Source: CBIFWW01 sp966186435 (GTDB lineage Bacteria; Pseudomonadota; Gammaproteobacteria; Enterobacterales; Enterobacteriaceae). Taken from it: a stretch of 12,871 nt of DNA. Shown here one piece after another: positions 7,065 to 12,871 of this stretch. The translations under genes and the position numbers were made by a program. Where the stretch lies: positions 1-12,871 of the forward strand of contig CBIFWW010000096.1 of NCBI GenBank assembly GCA_966186435.1, in the 5' to 3' direction. The notes under the pieces are model-generated. The model saw only the letters and a list, made by a program, of their open reading frames with translations, did not search any database and was not told where the DNA came from. Numbering within the stretch: position 1 is the stretch's first letter; each line of letters opens with the position of its first letter.

Positions 7065-8516
7065 TTAAATCACATACAGATCCAGATACTGATTTACCGG
7101 CATCTGCTCCAGCTGCGCTAAAGTCAGGGAGGCATCCAGAATACGTTGGCACTGGCGGGCCGGGAATTGGCGGGCCAGGTTGGTTTTGAACTTTTCAATC
7201 AGATGCGGGATACCCTCTTCGCGGCGGCGGGGGTGGCCTATTGGGTAGGCCACTACCACTTCCTCCAGCCGGGAGCCATCGGAGAAGGTCACCGTCAGGC
7301 CGTTCGGTATGGCCCGTTTTTCCGGGTCGTGATAGTCCCGGGTAAAGGCCGGGTCCTCCACACAGTGGATCCGCGCCCGCAGGGCATCGATACGCGGGTC
7401 TGCCGCCACGTCATCTTCATAATCCCCCGCCGTTAAGCGGCCAAATATCAGCGGCACCGCCACCATATACTGAATACAGTGGTCCCGATCCGCCGGGTTA
7501 GTTAACGGGCCATGTTTGTCGATAATCCGGATACAGGCCTCATGGGTGCGGATGATGATGGCCTCAATATCCGCCGCAGTTTTGCCCGCCGCACGTATCT
7601 GCTGATGGATGGCCATGGCGGCTTCTACCGCCGTCTGGGAGTGGAACTCCGCCGGGAAGGAGATTTTAAACAGCACGTTCTCCATCACGTAGTTGCCATA
7701 GGGCCGCTGGAAGCGCAGCGCCTCCCCGCCCAGGGAAACATCATTAAAGCCCCAGGTTTTAGCGCTCAGGGCCGAGGGATAGCCCATCTCTCCGGTACGG
7801 GCGATCAGCGCCAGGCGTACCGCGCGGCTGGTGGCATCGCCGGCAGCCCAGGATTTGCGGGTGCCGGTATTCGGGGCATGGCGGTAAGTACGCAGGGATT
7901 GGCCGTCCACCCAGGCCAGGGAGACCGCGTTAAGGATCTCGTCCCGGTTCAGCCCCAGTAGTTGTGACACCACGGCGGTGGAAGCCACCTTCACCAGCAG
8001 CACATGGTCCAGCCCCACTTTGTTGAAGGCGTTTTCCAGGGCAATACAACCCTGGATCTCATGGGCTTTGATCATCCCCTCCAGCACCGCTTTCATGGTG
8101 AGGGGGGCTTGACCGTTTGCTACCGCCGTCCGCGAAAGCCAGTCTGCCACCGCCAGGATGCCGCCGAGGTTATCGGAGGGATGGCCCCACTCCGCCGCCA
8201 GCCAGGTATCATTAAAGTCCAGCCAGCGGATCAGGGCGCCAATATTAAAGGCCGCCTGCACCGGATCAAGCTGGTACTGGGTGCCCGGCACTTTTGCCCC
8301 GTGGGGCACCGTAGTCCCTGGGATCACCGGCCCAAGCAGCTTTTTGCAGGCCGGATACTCCAGCGCCTCCAGCCCGCAGCCGAGGGTATCCAGCAGGCAG
8401 TAGTGGGCCGTTTGCCACGCCAGCGGCGAGCTAATCTGGTAATCAAGGACATAATCAACAATATCGACTATTTCCTGGTCGAAGGGCTGATGGCGTTGTG
8501 GGGCAATAACAGACAT
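7065..8516 (-). CDS. prpD: 2-methylcitrate dehydratase
   Basis: PrpD dehydrates 2-methylcitrate to cis-2-methylaconitate in the cytoplasm, the second step of the methylcitrate cycle. The product is 483 aa, the same length as E. coli PrpD, and ends in the same MPVNxYLDLYVI. Family blocks are HYCLLDTLGCGLEALEYPAC (38-57), IRWLDFNDTWLAAEWGHPSD (96-115) and, further on, DGQSLRTYRHAPNTGTRKSW. The start is the ATG at 8516-8514, where MSVIAP begins alignment with the family and AGGAG lies six bases upstream. The frame is open farther upstream, but that part overlaps prpC and is not coding. It follows prpC by 13 bases and is transcribed with it. It is the last intact gene of the operon, because prpE behind it is destroyed. 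Confidence 0.97.
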   Translation of the reverse strand: MSVIAPQRHQPFDQEIVDIVDYVLDYQISSPLAWQTAHYCLLDTLGCGLEALEYPACKKLLGPVIPGTTVPHGAKVPGTQYQLDPVQAAFNIGALIRWLDFNDTWLAAEWGHPSDNLGGILAVADWLSRTAVANGQAPLTMKAVLEGMIKAHEIQGCIALENAFNKVGLDHVLLVKVASTAVVSQLLGLNRDEILNAVSLAWVDGQSLRTYRHAPNTGTRKSWAAGDATSRAVRLALIARTGEMGYPSALSAKTWGFNDVSLGGEALRFQRPYGNYVMENVLFKISFPAEFHSQTAVEAAMAIHQQIRAAGKTAADIEAIIIRTHEACIRIIDKHGPLTNPADRDHCIQYMVAVPLIFGRLTAGDYEDDVAADPRIDALRARIHCVEDPAFTRDYHDPEKRAIPNGLTVTFSDGSRLEEVVVAYPIGHPRRREEGIPHLIEKFKTNLARQFPARQCQRILDASLTLAQLEQMPVNQYLDLYVI

Positions 8517-8529
8517 AGTGGCTCCTGAG

Positions 8530-9681
8530 TTACTGACGCTTATCCATCGGGATAAATTCACGGTTTTCCGGGCCGACATAATTAGCCGCCGGGCGAATGA
8601 TTTTGTTGTCCTGGCGCTGCTCGATAATGTGCGCCGCCCAGCCGGTGACGCGGGCAATAACAAACAACGGGGTGAACATATCGGTGGGCACCCCCATGGT
8701 GTTGTAAGCCACTGCCGAGAACCAATCGAGATTGGGGAACATTTTTTTATGGTCCCACATCACGGTTTCCAGCCGGTCGGCAATGTCATACATCTTCATC
8801 GAACCGGCCTCTTTCGATAACTTCTGTGCGACGGACTTAATCACCGGGTGGCGCGGGTCGGCAATGGTGTACACCGGGTGGCCAAATCCAATCACCACCT
8901 CTTTTTTCTCCAGCCGTTGCAGGATATCGGCCTCGGCTTCATCGGGGGTGTCGTAGCGTTGCTGAATCTCCAGCGAAACTTCATTGGCCCCGCCGTGCTT
9001 CGGCCCGCGCAGGGCGCCGATTGCCCCAATAATAGCGGAGTAGAGATCGGAGCCGGTGCCAGCAATGACTCGCCCGGTGAAGGTTGAGGCATTAAATTCA
9101 TGTTCGGCATAGAGCACCAGCGACACCTGCATCGCCTGCTCCCAGCTTTTACTCGGCGGCTGGCCGTGTAGCAGATGCAAGAAGTGGCCGCCTACGGATT
9201 CATCGTCAGTTTCCGGGACAATGCGCTCACCGTTGTGACTGTAGTGATACCAGTAGAGCAGGATGGAGCTTAGGCAAGCCACCAGCCGGTCGGCGATATC
9301 TCTGGCCCCGGACACCGTATGGCTCTCTTTTTCCGGCAACGTACAACCCAGGGCTGACACCCCAGTGCGCATCACATCCATCGGATGGGAGGCCGCAGGC
9401 AGCGCTTCCAGCACAGTGCGCACATTAGCCGGTAGGCCGCGCAGGGCCTTTAGCTTAATTTTGTAAGCATGGAGTTCGTCTTTGGTGGGCAGTTTGCCGT
9501 GGATCAGCAGGTGGGCCACTTCTTCAAACTGGGTATGTTTAGCCAGATCCTGGATGGCATAGCCGCGGTAATGGAGATCGTTACCGGTACGGCCTACGGC
9601 ACTCAGGGCAGTGTTCCCCGCAGTGACACCCGATAGCGCCACGGATTTTTTGGCTTTGAATTCAGGGGTTGATTCGCTCAT
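8530..9681 (-). CDS. prpC: 2-methylcitrate synthase
   Basis: PrpC condenses propionyl-CoA with oxaloacetate to 2-methylcitrate, the entry step of the methylcitrate cycle. It is a member of the citrate synthase family, 383 aa (E. coli 389; the difference is in the variable N-terminus). The catalytic residues expected for the family can be placed: His229 in PKHGGANE, His268 in GFGHPVYTIADPRH, and Asp319 in FPNLDWFSA. The C-terminal block RVTGWAAHIIEQRQDNKIIR is the standard one. The start ATG (9681-9679) has GAGG six bases upstream. It lies 35 bases after prpB and 13 before prpD. With prpE gone, its propionyl-CoA must come from a different source, such as odd-chain or amino-acid breakdown. Confidence 0.97.
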   Translation of the reverse strand: MSESTPEFKAKKSVALSGVTAGNTALSAVGRTGNDLHYRGYAIQDLAKHTQFEEVAHLLIHGKLPTKDELHAYKIKLKALRGLPANVRTVLEALPAASHPMDVMRTGVSALGCTLPEKESHTVSGARDIADRLVACLSSILLYWYHYSHNGERIVPETDDESVGGHFLHLLHGQPPSKSWEQAMQVSLVLYAEHEFNASTFTGRVIAGTGSDLYSAIIGAIGALRGPKHGGANEVSLEIQQRYDTPDEAEADILQRLEKKEVVIGFGHPVYTIADPRHPVIKSVAQKLSKEAGSMKMYDIADRLETVMWDHKKMFPNLDWFSAVAYNTMGVPTDMFTPLFVIARVTGWAAHIIEQRQDNKIIRPAANYVGPENREFIPMDKRQ

Positions 9682-9716
9682 CTGTCGCCTCGTTGTTATT
9701 AACTTCAGCAGGGGAT

Positions 9717-10607
9717 TTATTCTTCCCGGTTGCGGGCAAATAGCGCGTCCAGCTTCTGTTCAAACTGGTAATAATTGATACTTTGGTACAGCTCCTCACG
9801 GGTCTGCATGGTATCAAGCACCGCTTTCTGGGTGCCGTCCTGGCGCAGGGTGAGATAGACGTTTTCCGCCGCCCGGTTCATGGCGCGGAAGGCAGAGAGC
9901 GGGTACAGCGCCATACTCACCCCGGCATCGGCCAGCTCGGCGGTGGTAAACAGTGGGGTCGCCCCGAATTCGGTGATATTGGCCAGGATTGGCACCTGCA
10001 CGGTTTGGGCAAACTGGCGGTACATGGTGAGTTCCGTCATCGCCTCCGGGAACAGCATGTCTGCCCCGGCATCAATGTAGGCTTTGGCTCGGGCCTGGGC
10101 CTTCTTAAGCCCCTCAACCGCCAGGGCATCGGTGCGGGCCATAATGACAAAATCAGGATCGGTACGGGCATCCACCGCCGCCCGGATGCGGTCTACCATC
10201 TCTTCGGTAGAAACAATGGCTTTACCGGGGCGATGGCCGCAGCGTTTGGCCCCCACCTGATCTTCAATATGCAGCCCCGCCGCCCCGGCTTTTTCAATCG
10301 AGCGTACGGTACGGGCGACGTTAAAGGCCGAAGCACCAAAACCGCTGTCCACATCCACCAGTAGCGGCAACGGGCAAACATCGGTGATGCGCCGCACGTC
10401 TATCAACACATCTTCGAGGGTAGAAATGCCTAAATCGGGCATCCCCAGAGAGCCTGCCGCGACCCCGCCACCGGATAAGTAAATAGCCCGATAACCGGCC
10501 CGCTGGGCCAGCAGCGCGTGATTGGCATTAATAGCGCCCACGATTTGCAGCGGCGCTTCCTGTTGCAATGCTAGGCGTAGCGCCCGGCCAGCTGTAATTG
10601 ATGTCAT
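9717..10607 (-). CDS. prpB: 2-methylisocitrate lyase
   Basis: PrpB splits 2-methylisocitrate into pyruvate and succinate, the last step of the methylcitrate cycle. It is a 296-aa TIM-barrel enzyme of the isocitrate lyase/PEP mutase superfamily, identical in length to E. coli PrpB. The active-site motif KRCGHRPGK, with its catalytic Cys, is present, as are the LLVDVDSGFG metal-binding loop (DxD) and LYPLSAFRAMNRAAE. The start is the ATG at 10607-10605: GGGAGA is close upstream and the length then matches the family. The longer open frame to 10655 runs into the sigma-54 promoter and cannot be coding. It is the first gene of the prpBCD operon. Confidence 0.97.
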   Translation of the reverse strand: MTSITAGRALRLALQQEAPLQIVGAINANHALLAQRAGYRAIYLSGGGVAAGSLGMPDLGISTLEDVLIDVRRITDVCPLPLLVDVDSGFGASAFNVARTVRSIEKAGAAGLHIEDQVGAKRCGHRPGKAIVSTEEMVDRIRAAVDARTDPDFVIMARTDALAVEGLKKAQARAKAYIDAGADMLFPEAMTELTMYRQFAQTVQVPILANITEFGATPLFTTAELADAGVSMALYPLSAFRAMNRAAENVYLTLRQDGTQKAVLDTMQTREELYQSINYYQFEQKLDALFARNREE

Positions 10608-10650
10608 GGAGCTTCTCCCGAAAGATGTAGCAGTGCGATAGGGGGAGAGT

Positions 10651-10666
10651 TGCAAGGGGTGTGCCA
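10651..10666 (-). promoter_or_regulatory. Sigma-54 (-24/-12) promoter of prpBCD
   Basis: On the - strand TGGCAC (10666-10661), five bases, then TTGCA (10655-10651) fit the RpoN consensus TGGCAC-N5-TTGCW exactly. Transcription would start near 10640, leaving about 33 bases before the prpB ATG. A sigma-54 promoter is known for prpBCDE in Salmonella and E. coli, and the divergent PrpR is a sigma-54 activator. Confidence 0.85.
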
Positions 10667-10694
10667 GAGTGGACTAAAAAATCACATCATGGAT

Positions 10695-10707
10695 TTTCAA
10701 TTAGTTA
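10695..10707 (+). promoter_or_regulatory. Possible IHF site between enhancer and prpB promoter
   Basis: TTTCAATTAGTTA matches the IHF core WATCAANNNNTTR at eight of nine defined positions, in an AT-rich stretch that lies between the probable PrpR sites and the sigma-54 promoter. IHF-assisted looping is common at sigma-54 promoters. One mismatch in a short degenerate motif makes this tentative. Confidence 0.35.
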
Positions 10708-10726
10708 GCTGTATAGCAAAAAAGGT

Positions 10727-10777
10727 ATGTTTCAGTTCTCGTTTCACGGCATGTTTCACGAAACCCATTTGAAACAT
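10727..10777. promoter_or_regulatory. Probable PrpR enhancer: GTTTC/GAAAC repeats
   Basis: GTTTC occurs at 10729, 10741 and 10753, exactly 12 bases apart; the second and third copies extend to GTTTCACG. Inverted copies GAAAC are at 10760 and 10771. The best dyads are ATGTTTC (10751-10757) with GAAACAT (10771-10777), and GTTTC-AC-GAAAC (10753-10764). The cluster is about 60-125 bases upstream of the prpB sigma-54 promoter, a normal enhancer distance. That PrpR binds it is inference from position. Confidence 0.55.
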
Positions 10778-10797
10778 CAAAGCAACACAACTAAAAC
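10769..10797 (+). promoter_or_regulatory. Possible sigma-70 promoter of prpR
   Basis: TTGAAA (10769-10774) and TAAAAC (10792-10797) are separated by 17 bases, a fair -35/-10 pair that would start transcription near 10804, about 25 bases before the prpR ATG. The -35 overlaps the last GAAAC repeat, so bound PrpR could repress its own gene. This is by eye only. Confidence 0.35.
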
Positions 10798-10828
10798 ATA
10801 GTAATGAATATCCTGATGGACTTTAGCG

Positions 10829-12430
10829 ATGCCACCCATCGATCCCACCCGAGAAAGTGAAAAACCCGTCATTTGGACGGTATCTGTCACCCGATTGTTC
10901 GAGCTACTGCGCGATATAAGCCTTGAATTTGATCACCTGGCAACCATCACCCCGGTGCAGTTGGGTTTTGAGAAAGCGGTGCAATACCTGCGGGAGAAGC
11001 TGGCGACCGAGCGTTGTGATGTCATCATCGCCGCTGGATCCAACGGCGCTTATCTCAAGAGCCGCCTGCCAGTGCCGGTGATCCTGATTAAGCCCAGTGG
11101 CTTTGATCTGCTACAGGCACTATCCCGCGCCCGGAAAGTCACGCCCCATATCGGGGTGATTGCCTATAAAAAGCCGTTCCCGGAGCTGGCGGAATTCCAG
11201 CGCAGCTTCGGCCTTACCCTTACCCAGCGTAGCTACCGCACAGTTGAGGATGCCCGGGAGCAGATCCAGGAGATGAAATCTGCTGGGATCAAAGTCATTG
11301 TTGGTGCCGGTTTAATCAGCGATTTAGCTACTGAGGCCGGATTAACCAGTATTTTCCTTTATTCCTCTGACACTGTGCGCCAGGCATTCAGTGATGCGCT
11401 AGAGTTGGCGCGCCTGACTCATTCTGGGCCAGCTTTTGCCCATCAAAATCTGCCTGCCACCACGCGTTATCGGTTGGAGGATTTACAGGGTGACTCCCCG
11501 GCCATGCAGCGGGTGCGCCAGACCATCACTCTTTTTAGCCGTAGCGAAGCAGCGGTGCTAATTGAAGGAGAGACTGGCACCGGAAAAGAGCTGGCGGCCC
11601 AGGCAATCCACTGGGAGTATAGCGCCAGAACTCCCGGGGCCACGGGGCGCTATGCCCTACCCTTTGTGGCGATTAATTGTGGTGCTATTGCTGAATCCTT
11701 GCTGGAAGCTGAACTATTTGGTTATGAAGAAGGCGCCTTTACCGGCTCCCGCCGCGGCGGGCGCAGCGGGCTTTTCGAGGCGGCAAACGGTGGGACCTTG
11801 TTTCTCGATGAGATCGGCGAGATGCCGCTGCATTTGCAGACCCGGCTACTGCGGGTGCTGGAGGAGAAAACCGTTACCCGGGTGGGTGGGCAACGGCCAA
11901 TGAATGTCAGAGTGCGGATCATCAGCGCCACCCACTGCCAGCTAGATACCGCGGTGGCAAAGGGTCAATTCCGGGCCGATCTATTCTACCGGCTGGCAAC
12001 ACTCAGGCTTGATTTACCCCCCCTGCGCCAACGCCAGCAGGATATTATGCCGCTGGCTACGTGGTTTTTTAAGCAAGCCCTGGCAGAGCAGCACACCCCC
12101 TGGAGCGAAGCGCTGCGCCAGGTGTTAGCCGGGCCTTTTATGAATAAATTTGCCCACTGGCACTGGCCAGGCAATGTACGAGAATTACGCAATATGATTG
12201 CGCGGCTGGCGCTGTTCGCCAGTGCCGTCCCCGCCGGGGAAAAGTTAGAATCACAGCTGGATTTATTATTTCCGGAAGTAAAACCGCCAATGAATAGTTA
12301 TGCCAAGAATGTAGAAGAAGACGTGGAAACGGTATTAGCTAATTTTGAAGGTTCGTTAACGAAGACAGCCAACTATTTTGGCGTTAGCCGTACTACTTTA
12401 TGGCGCAGGCTGAAACGAGTAAGCAAATAA
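10829..12430 (+). CDS. prpR: Sigma-54-dependent activator of the propionate catabolism operon
   Basis: PrpR activates the prpBCD sigma-54 promoter, by family knowledge in response to 2-methylcitrate. It is 533 aa (E. coli 528). Residues about 13-195 form the PrpR N-terminal sensing domain (KPVIWTVSVTRLFELLRDIS and IAAGSNGAYLKSRL are nearly unchanged from E. coli). The AAA+ domain, about 215-455, has Walker A GETGTGKE (247-254), the sigma-54 contact loop GAFTGS (302-307), Walker B LFLDEIGE (324-331) and WPGNVREL (446-453). A Fis-type helix-turn-helix ends the protein (about 508-528, TKTANYFGVSRTTLWRRLK). It is divergent from prpB. The ATG at 10829 lacks a good Shine-Dalgarno, consistent with low expression. 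A 14-codon out-of-frame ORF from ATG 10816 to the stop at 10860 overlaps the start. Confidence 0.97.
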   Translation: MPPIDPTRESEKPVIWTVSVTRLFELLRDISLEFDHLATITPVQLGFEKAVQYLREKLATERCDVIIAAGSNGAYLKSRLPVPVILIKPSGFDLLQALSRARKVTPHIGVIAYKKPFPELAEFQRSFGLTLTQRSYRTVEDAREQIQEMKSAGIKVIVGAGLISDLATEAGLTSIFLYSSDTVRQAFSDALELARLTHSGPAFAHQNLPATTRYRLEDLQGDSPAMQRVRQTITLFSRSEAAVLIEGETGTGKELAAQAIHWEYSARTPGATGRYALPFVAINCGAIAESLLEAELFGYEEGAFTGSRRGGRSGLFEAANGGTLFLDEIGEMPLHLQTRLLRVLEEKTVTRVGGQRPMNVRVRIISATHCQLDTAVAKGQFRADLFYRLATLRLDLPPLRQRQQDIMPLATWFFKQALAEQHTPWSEALRQVLAGPFMNKFAHWHWPGNVRELRNMIARLALFASAVPAGEKLESQLDLLFPEVKPPMNSYAKNVEEDVETVLANFEGSLTKTANYFGVSRTTLWRRLKRVSK

Positions 12431-12497
12431 ATTTAATCGAACGAGTGAATATATCGTCACTTTCAATTGCATAGTTAACTTTTTAGTTCCATATTGT

Positions 12498-12536
12498 GAT
12501 CTGGCGCGGTTGTTTTGTAGGCAGATCCCTTTTTTT
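12498..12536 (+). terminator. Probable Rho-independent terminator of prpR
   Basis: GATCTG (12498-12503) and CAGATC (12522-12527) form a perfect 6-bp stem with an 18-base loop, followed by CC and seven T residues (12530-12536). It lies about 70 bases after the prpR stop. The stem is short and the loop long, so efficiency may be modest. Confidence 0.5.
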
Positions 12537-12576
12537 GTCAAAACACCTTCCACTTGTAGATCGACACTACCCTTAC
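12535..12576 (+). promoter_or_regulatory. Possible sigma-S-type promoter of glgS
   Basis: The stretch ACTACCCTTAC (12566-12576) matches the extended RpoS -10 consensus KCTAYRCTTAA at about eight of eleven positions. It would start transcription near 12580, with a leader of about 37 bases. TTGTCA at 12535 could instead be a -35 for a weaker hexamer near 12557. glgS of E. coli is known to be RpoS-dependent, which supports looking here. A small inverted repeat CCCTT/AAGGG (12570-12584) overlaps this area. Confidence 0.3.
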
Positions 12577-12616
12577 ACCAAGGGTTTTGGCTATTTCTTC
12601 CCAAGGAGTGTGTGAA

Positions 12617-12817
12617 ATGAAAAACGTTAAGCAGGTACGGCAAACCCTCTCCAACGACATGGATTTCCTGGCGCGCAGCTACTTATTAATGGAAATGGAC
12701 AGCCGAGGTATCAGCAAAGATGCGTTTATGGGGAATATGACAGTACAGCAGAAAGCCAATTTTGAAACGCGATTGATTTACTGGCGTGAACATTTATCCG
12801 TGCCAGCCGCGGTTTGA
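12617..12817 (+). CDS. glgS: GlgS-family surface composition regulator
   Basis: The 66-aa product has the same length as E. coli GlgS (ScoR) and shares its pattern: DFLARSYLLMEMDSRG near residues 15-30, GNM near 39-41, then F..R..YW..H toward the end. GlgS is a small helical cytoplasmic protein. In E. coli it was first linked to glycogen synthesis and later shown to lower flagellar and fimbrial gene expression and affect biofilm formation; the molecular target is not settled. The start ATG at 12617 has AAGGAG (12603-12608) eight bases upstream. It is 186 bases after prpR, with a terminator candidate between them, so it is probably a separate unit. The N-terminus differs from E. coli (MKNVKQVRQTLSND), which is normal for this family. 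Confidence 0.8.
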   Translation: MKNVKQVRQTLSNDMDFLARSYLLMEMDSRGISKDAFMGNMTVQQKANFETRLIYWREHLSVPAAV

Positions 12818-12825
12818 AAGTATTT

Positions 12826-12859
12826 CCCAGCGGGGCCAGTGACAGTCGCCTCCGCTGGG
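12826..12859 (+). terminator. Hairpin after glgS, possible terminator
   Basis: CCCAGCGG (12826-12833) and CCGCTGGG (12852-12859) form a perfect 8-bp GC-rich stem with an 18-base loop, nine bases after the glgS stop. No T-run follows within the window, so it may be a factor-dependent terminator, an mRNA-stabilising hairpin, or part of a longer element cut by the window end. Confidence 0.4.
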
Positions 12860-12871
12860 TGGTTACTGACT

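Larger units (their letters stand above)
12431..12616. other. prpR-glgS intergenic region
   Basis: This 186-base AT-rich gap contains the terminator candidate at 12498-12536 and the possible glgS promoter region after it. A TGTGA half-site lies at 12495-12499 without a matching TCACA partner at CRP spacing. I see no RNA gene or further coding sequence. Confidence 0.5.

Noticed and set aside
7512..8528. Plus-strand open frames of 149 and 174 codons opposite prpD
   Set aside because: prpD matches its family end to end, so these are antisense shadows without ribosome sites.
9783..10364. 193-codon plus-strand open frame opposite prpB
   Set aside because: Shadow of prpB; composition is antisense-like and no family is recognisable.
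1..12871. CRISPR array, tRNA/rRNA genes, insertion sequence ends or phage genes
   Set aside because: No regularly spaced repeats of CRISPR size, no tRNA-like cloverleaf, no transposase frame and no flanking terminal repeats were seen.

Overview
The window looks like the chromosome of a gamma-proteobacterium of the order Enterobacterales. The prpR / prpBCD layout, SupH and GlgS all resemble their Escherichia coli counterparts in length and motifs. Coding DNA is GC-rich, with classical Shine-Dalgarno sites and tightly packed operons. Genus cannot be decided from this sequence.

Region 1 (about 1-5825, + strand) is one six-gene catabolic operon for 3-hydroxybutyrate / acetoacetate: CoA-transferase subunits ScoA and ScoB, a thiolase, a 3-hydroxyacyl-CoA dehydrogenase, a GntP-family permease and an SDR-type D-3-hydroxybutyrate dehydrogenase. 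The expected flow is uptake by the permease, oxidation to acetoacetate, CoA transfer from succinyl-CoA, and thiolysis to acetyl-CoA. The hydroxyacyl-CoA dehydrogenase could bring in L-3-hydroxyacyl-CoA. No regulator for this operon lies inside the window.

Region 2 (5833-7064, - strand) holds a HAD phosphatase (SupH/YbiV type) with its own likely promoter. Next to it is a small degenerate patch: the last roughly 27 codons of a propionyl-CoA synthetase gene (prpE), fused in frame to the C-terminal half of a VapC-like PIN-domain toxin gene.

Region 3 (7065-12430) is the methylcitrate cycle locus. prpB, prpC and prpD lie on the - strand. The divergent sigma-54 activator gene prpR lies on the + strand. 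The 221-bp divergent intergenic region carries a near-perfect -24/-12 promoter for prpB, a set of GTTTC / GAAAC repeats with 12-bp spacing (probable PrpR enhancer), a plausible IHF site and a plausible sigma-70 promoter for prpR. prpE, which normally follows prpD, has been destroyed.

Region 4 (12431-12871) holds a probable terminator after prpR, then a 66-aa GlgS (surface composition regulator) homologue, then a hairpin cut by the window end.

I see no novel defence or mobile system. The most notable features are the prpE/vapC scar and its neighbour operon. The thiolase pathway, if it also accepts C5 substrates, would deliver propionyl-CoA directly to PrpC, which could make the lost PrpE unnecessary for that substrate. 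This link is inference.
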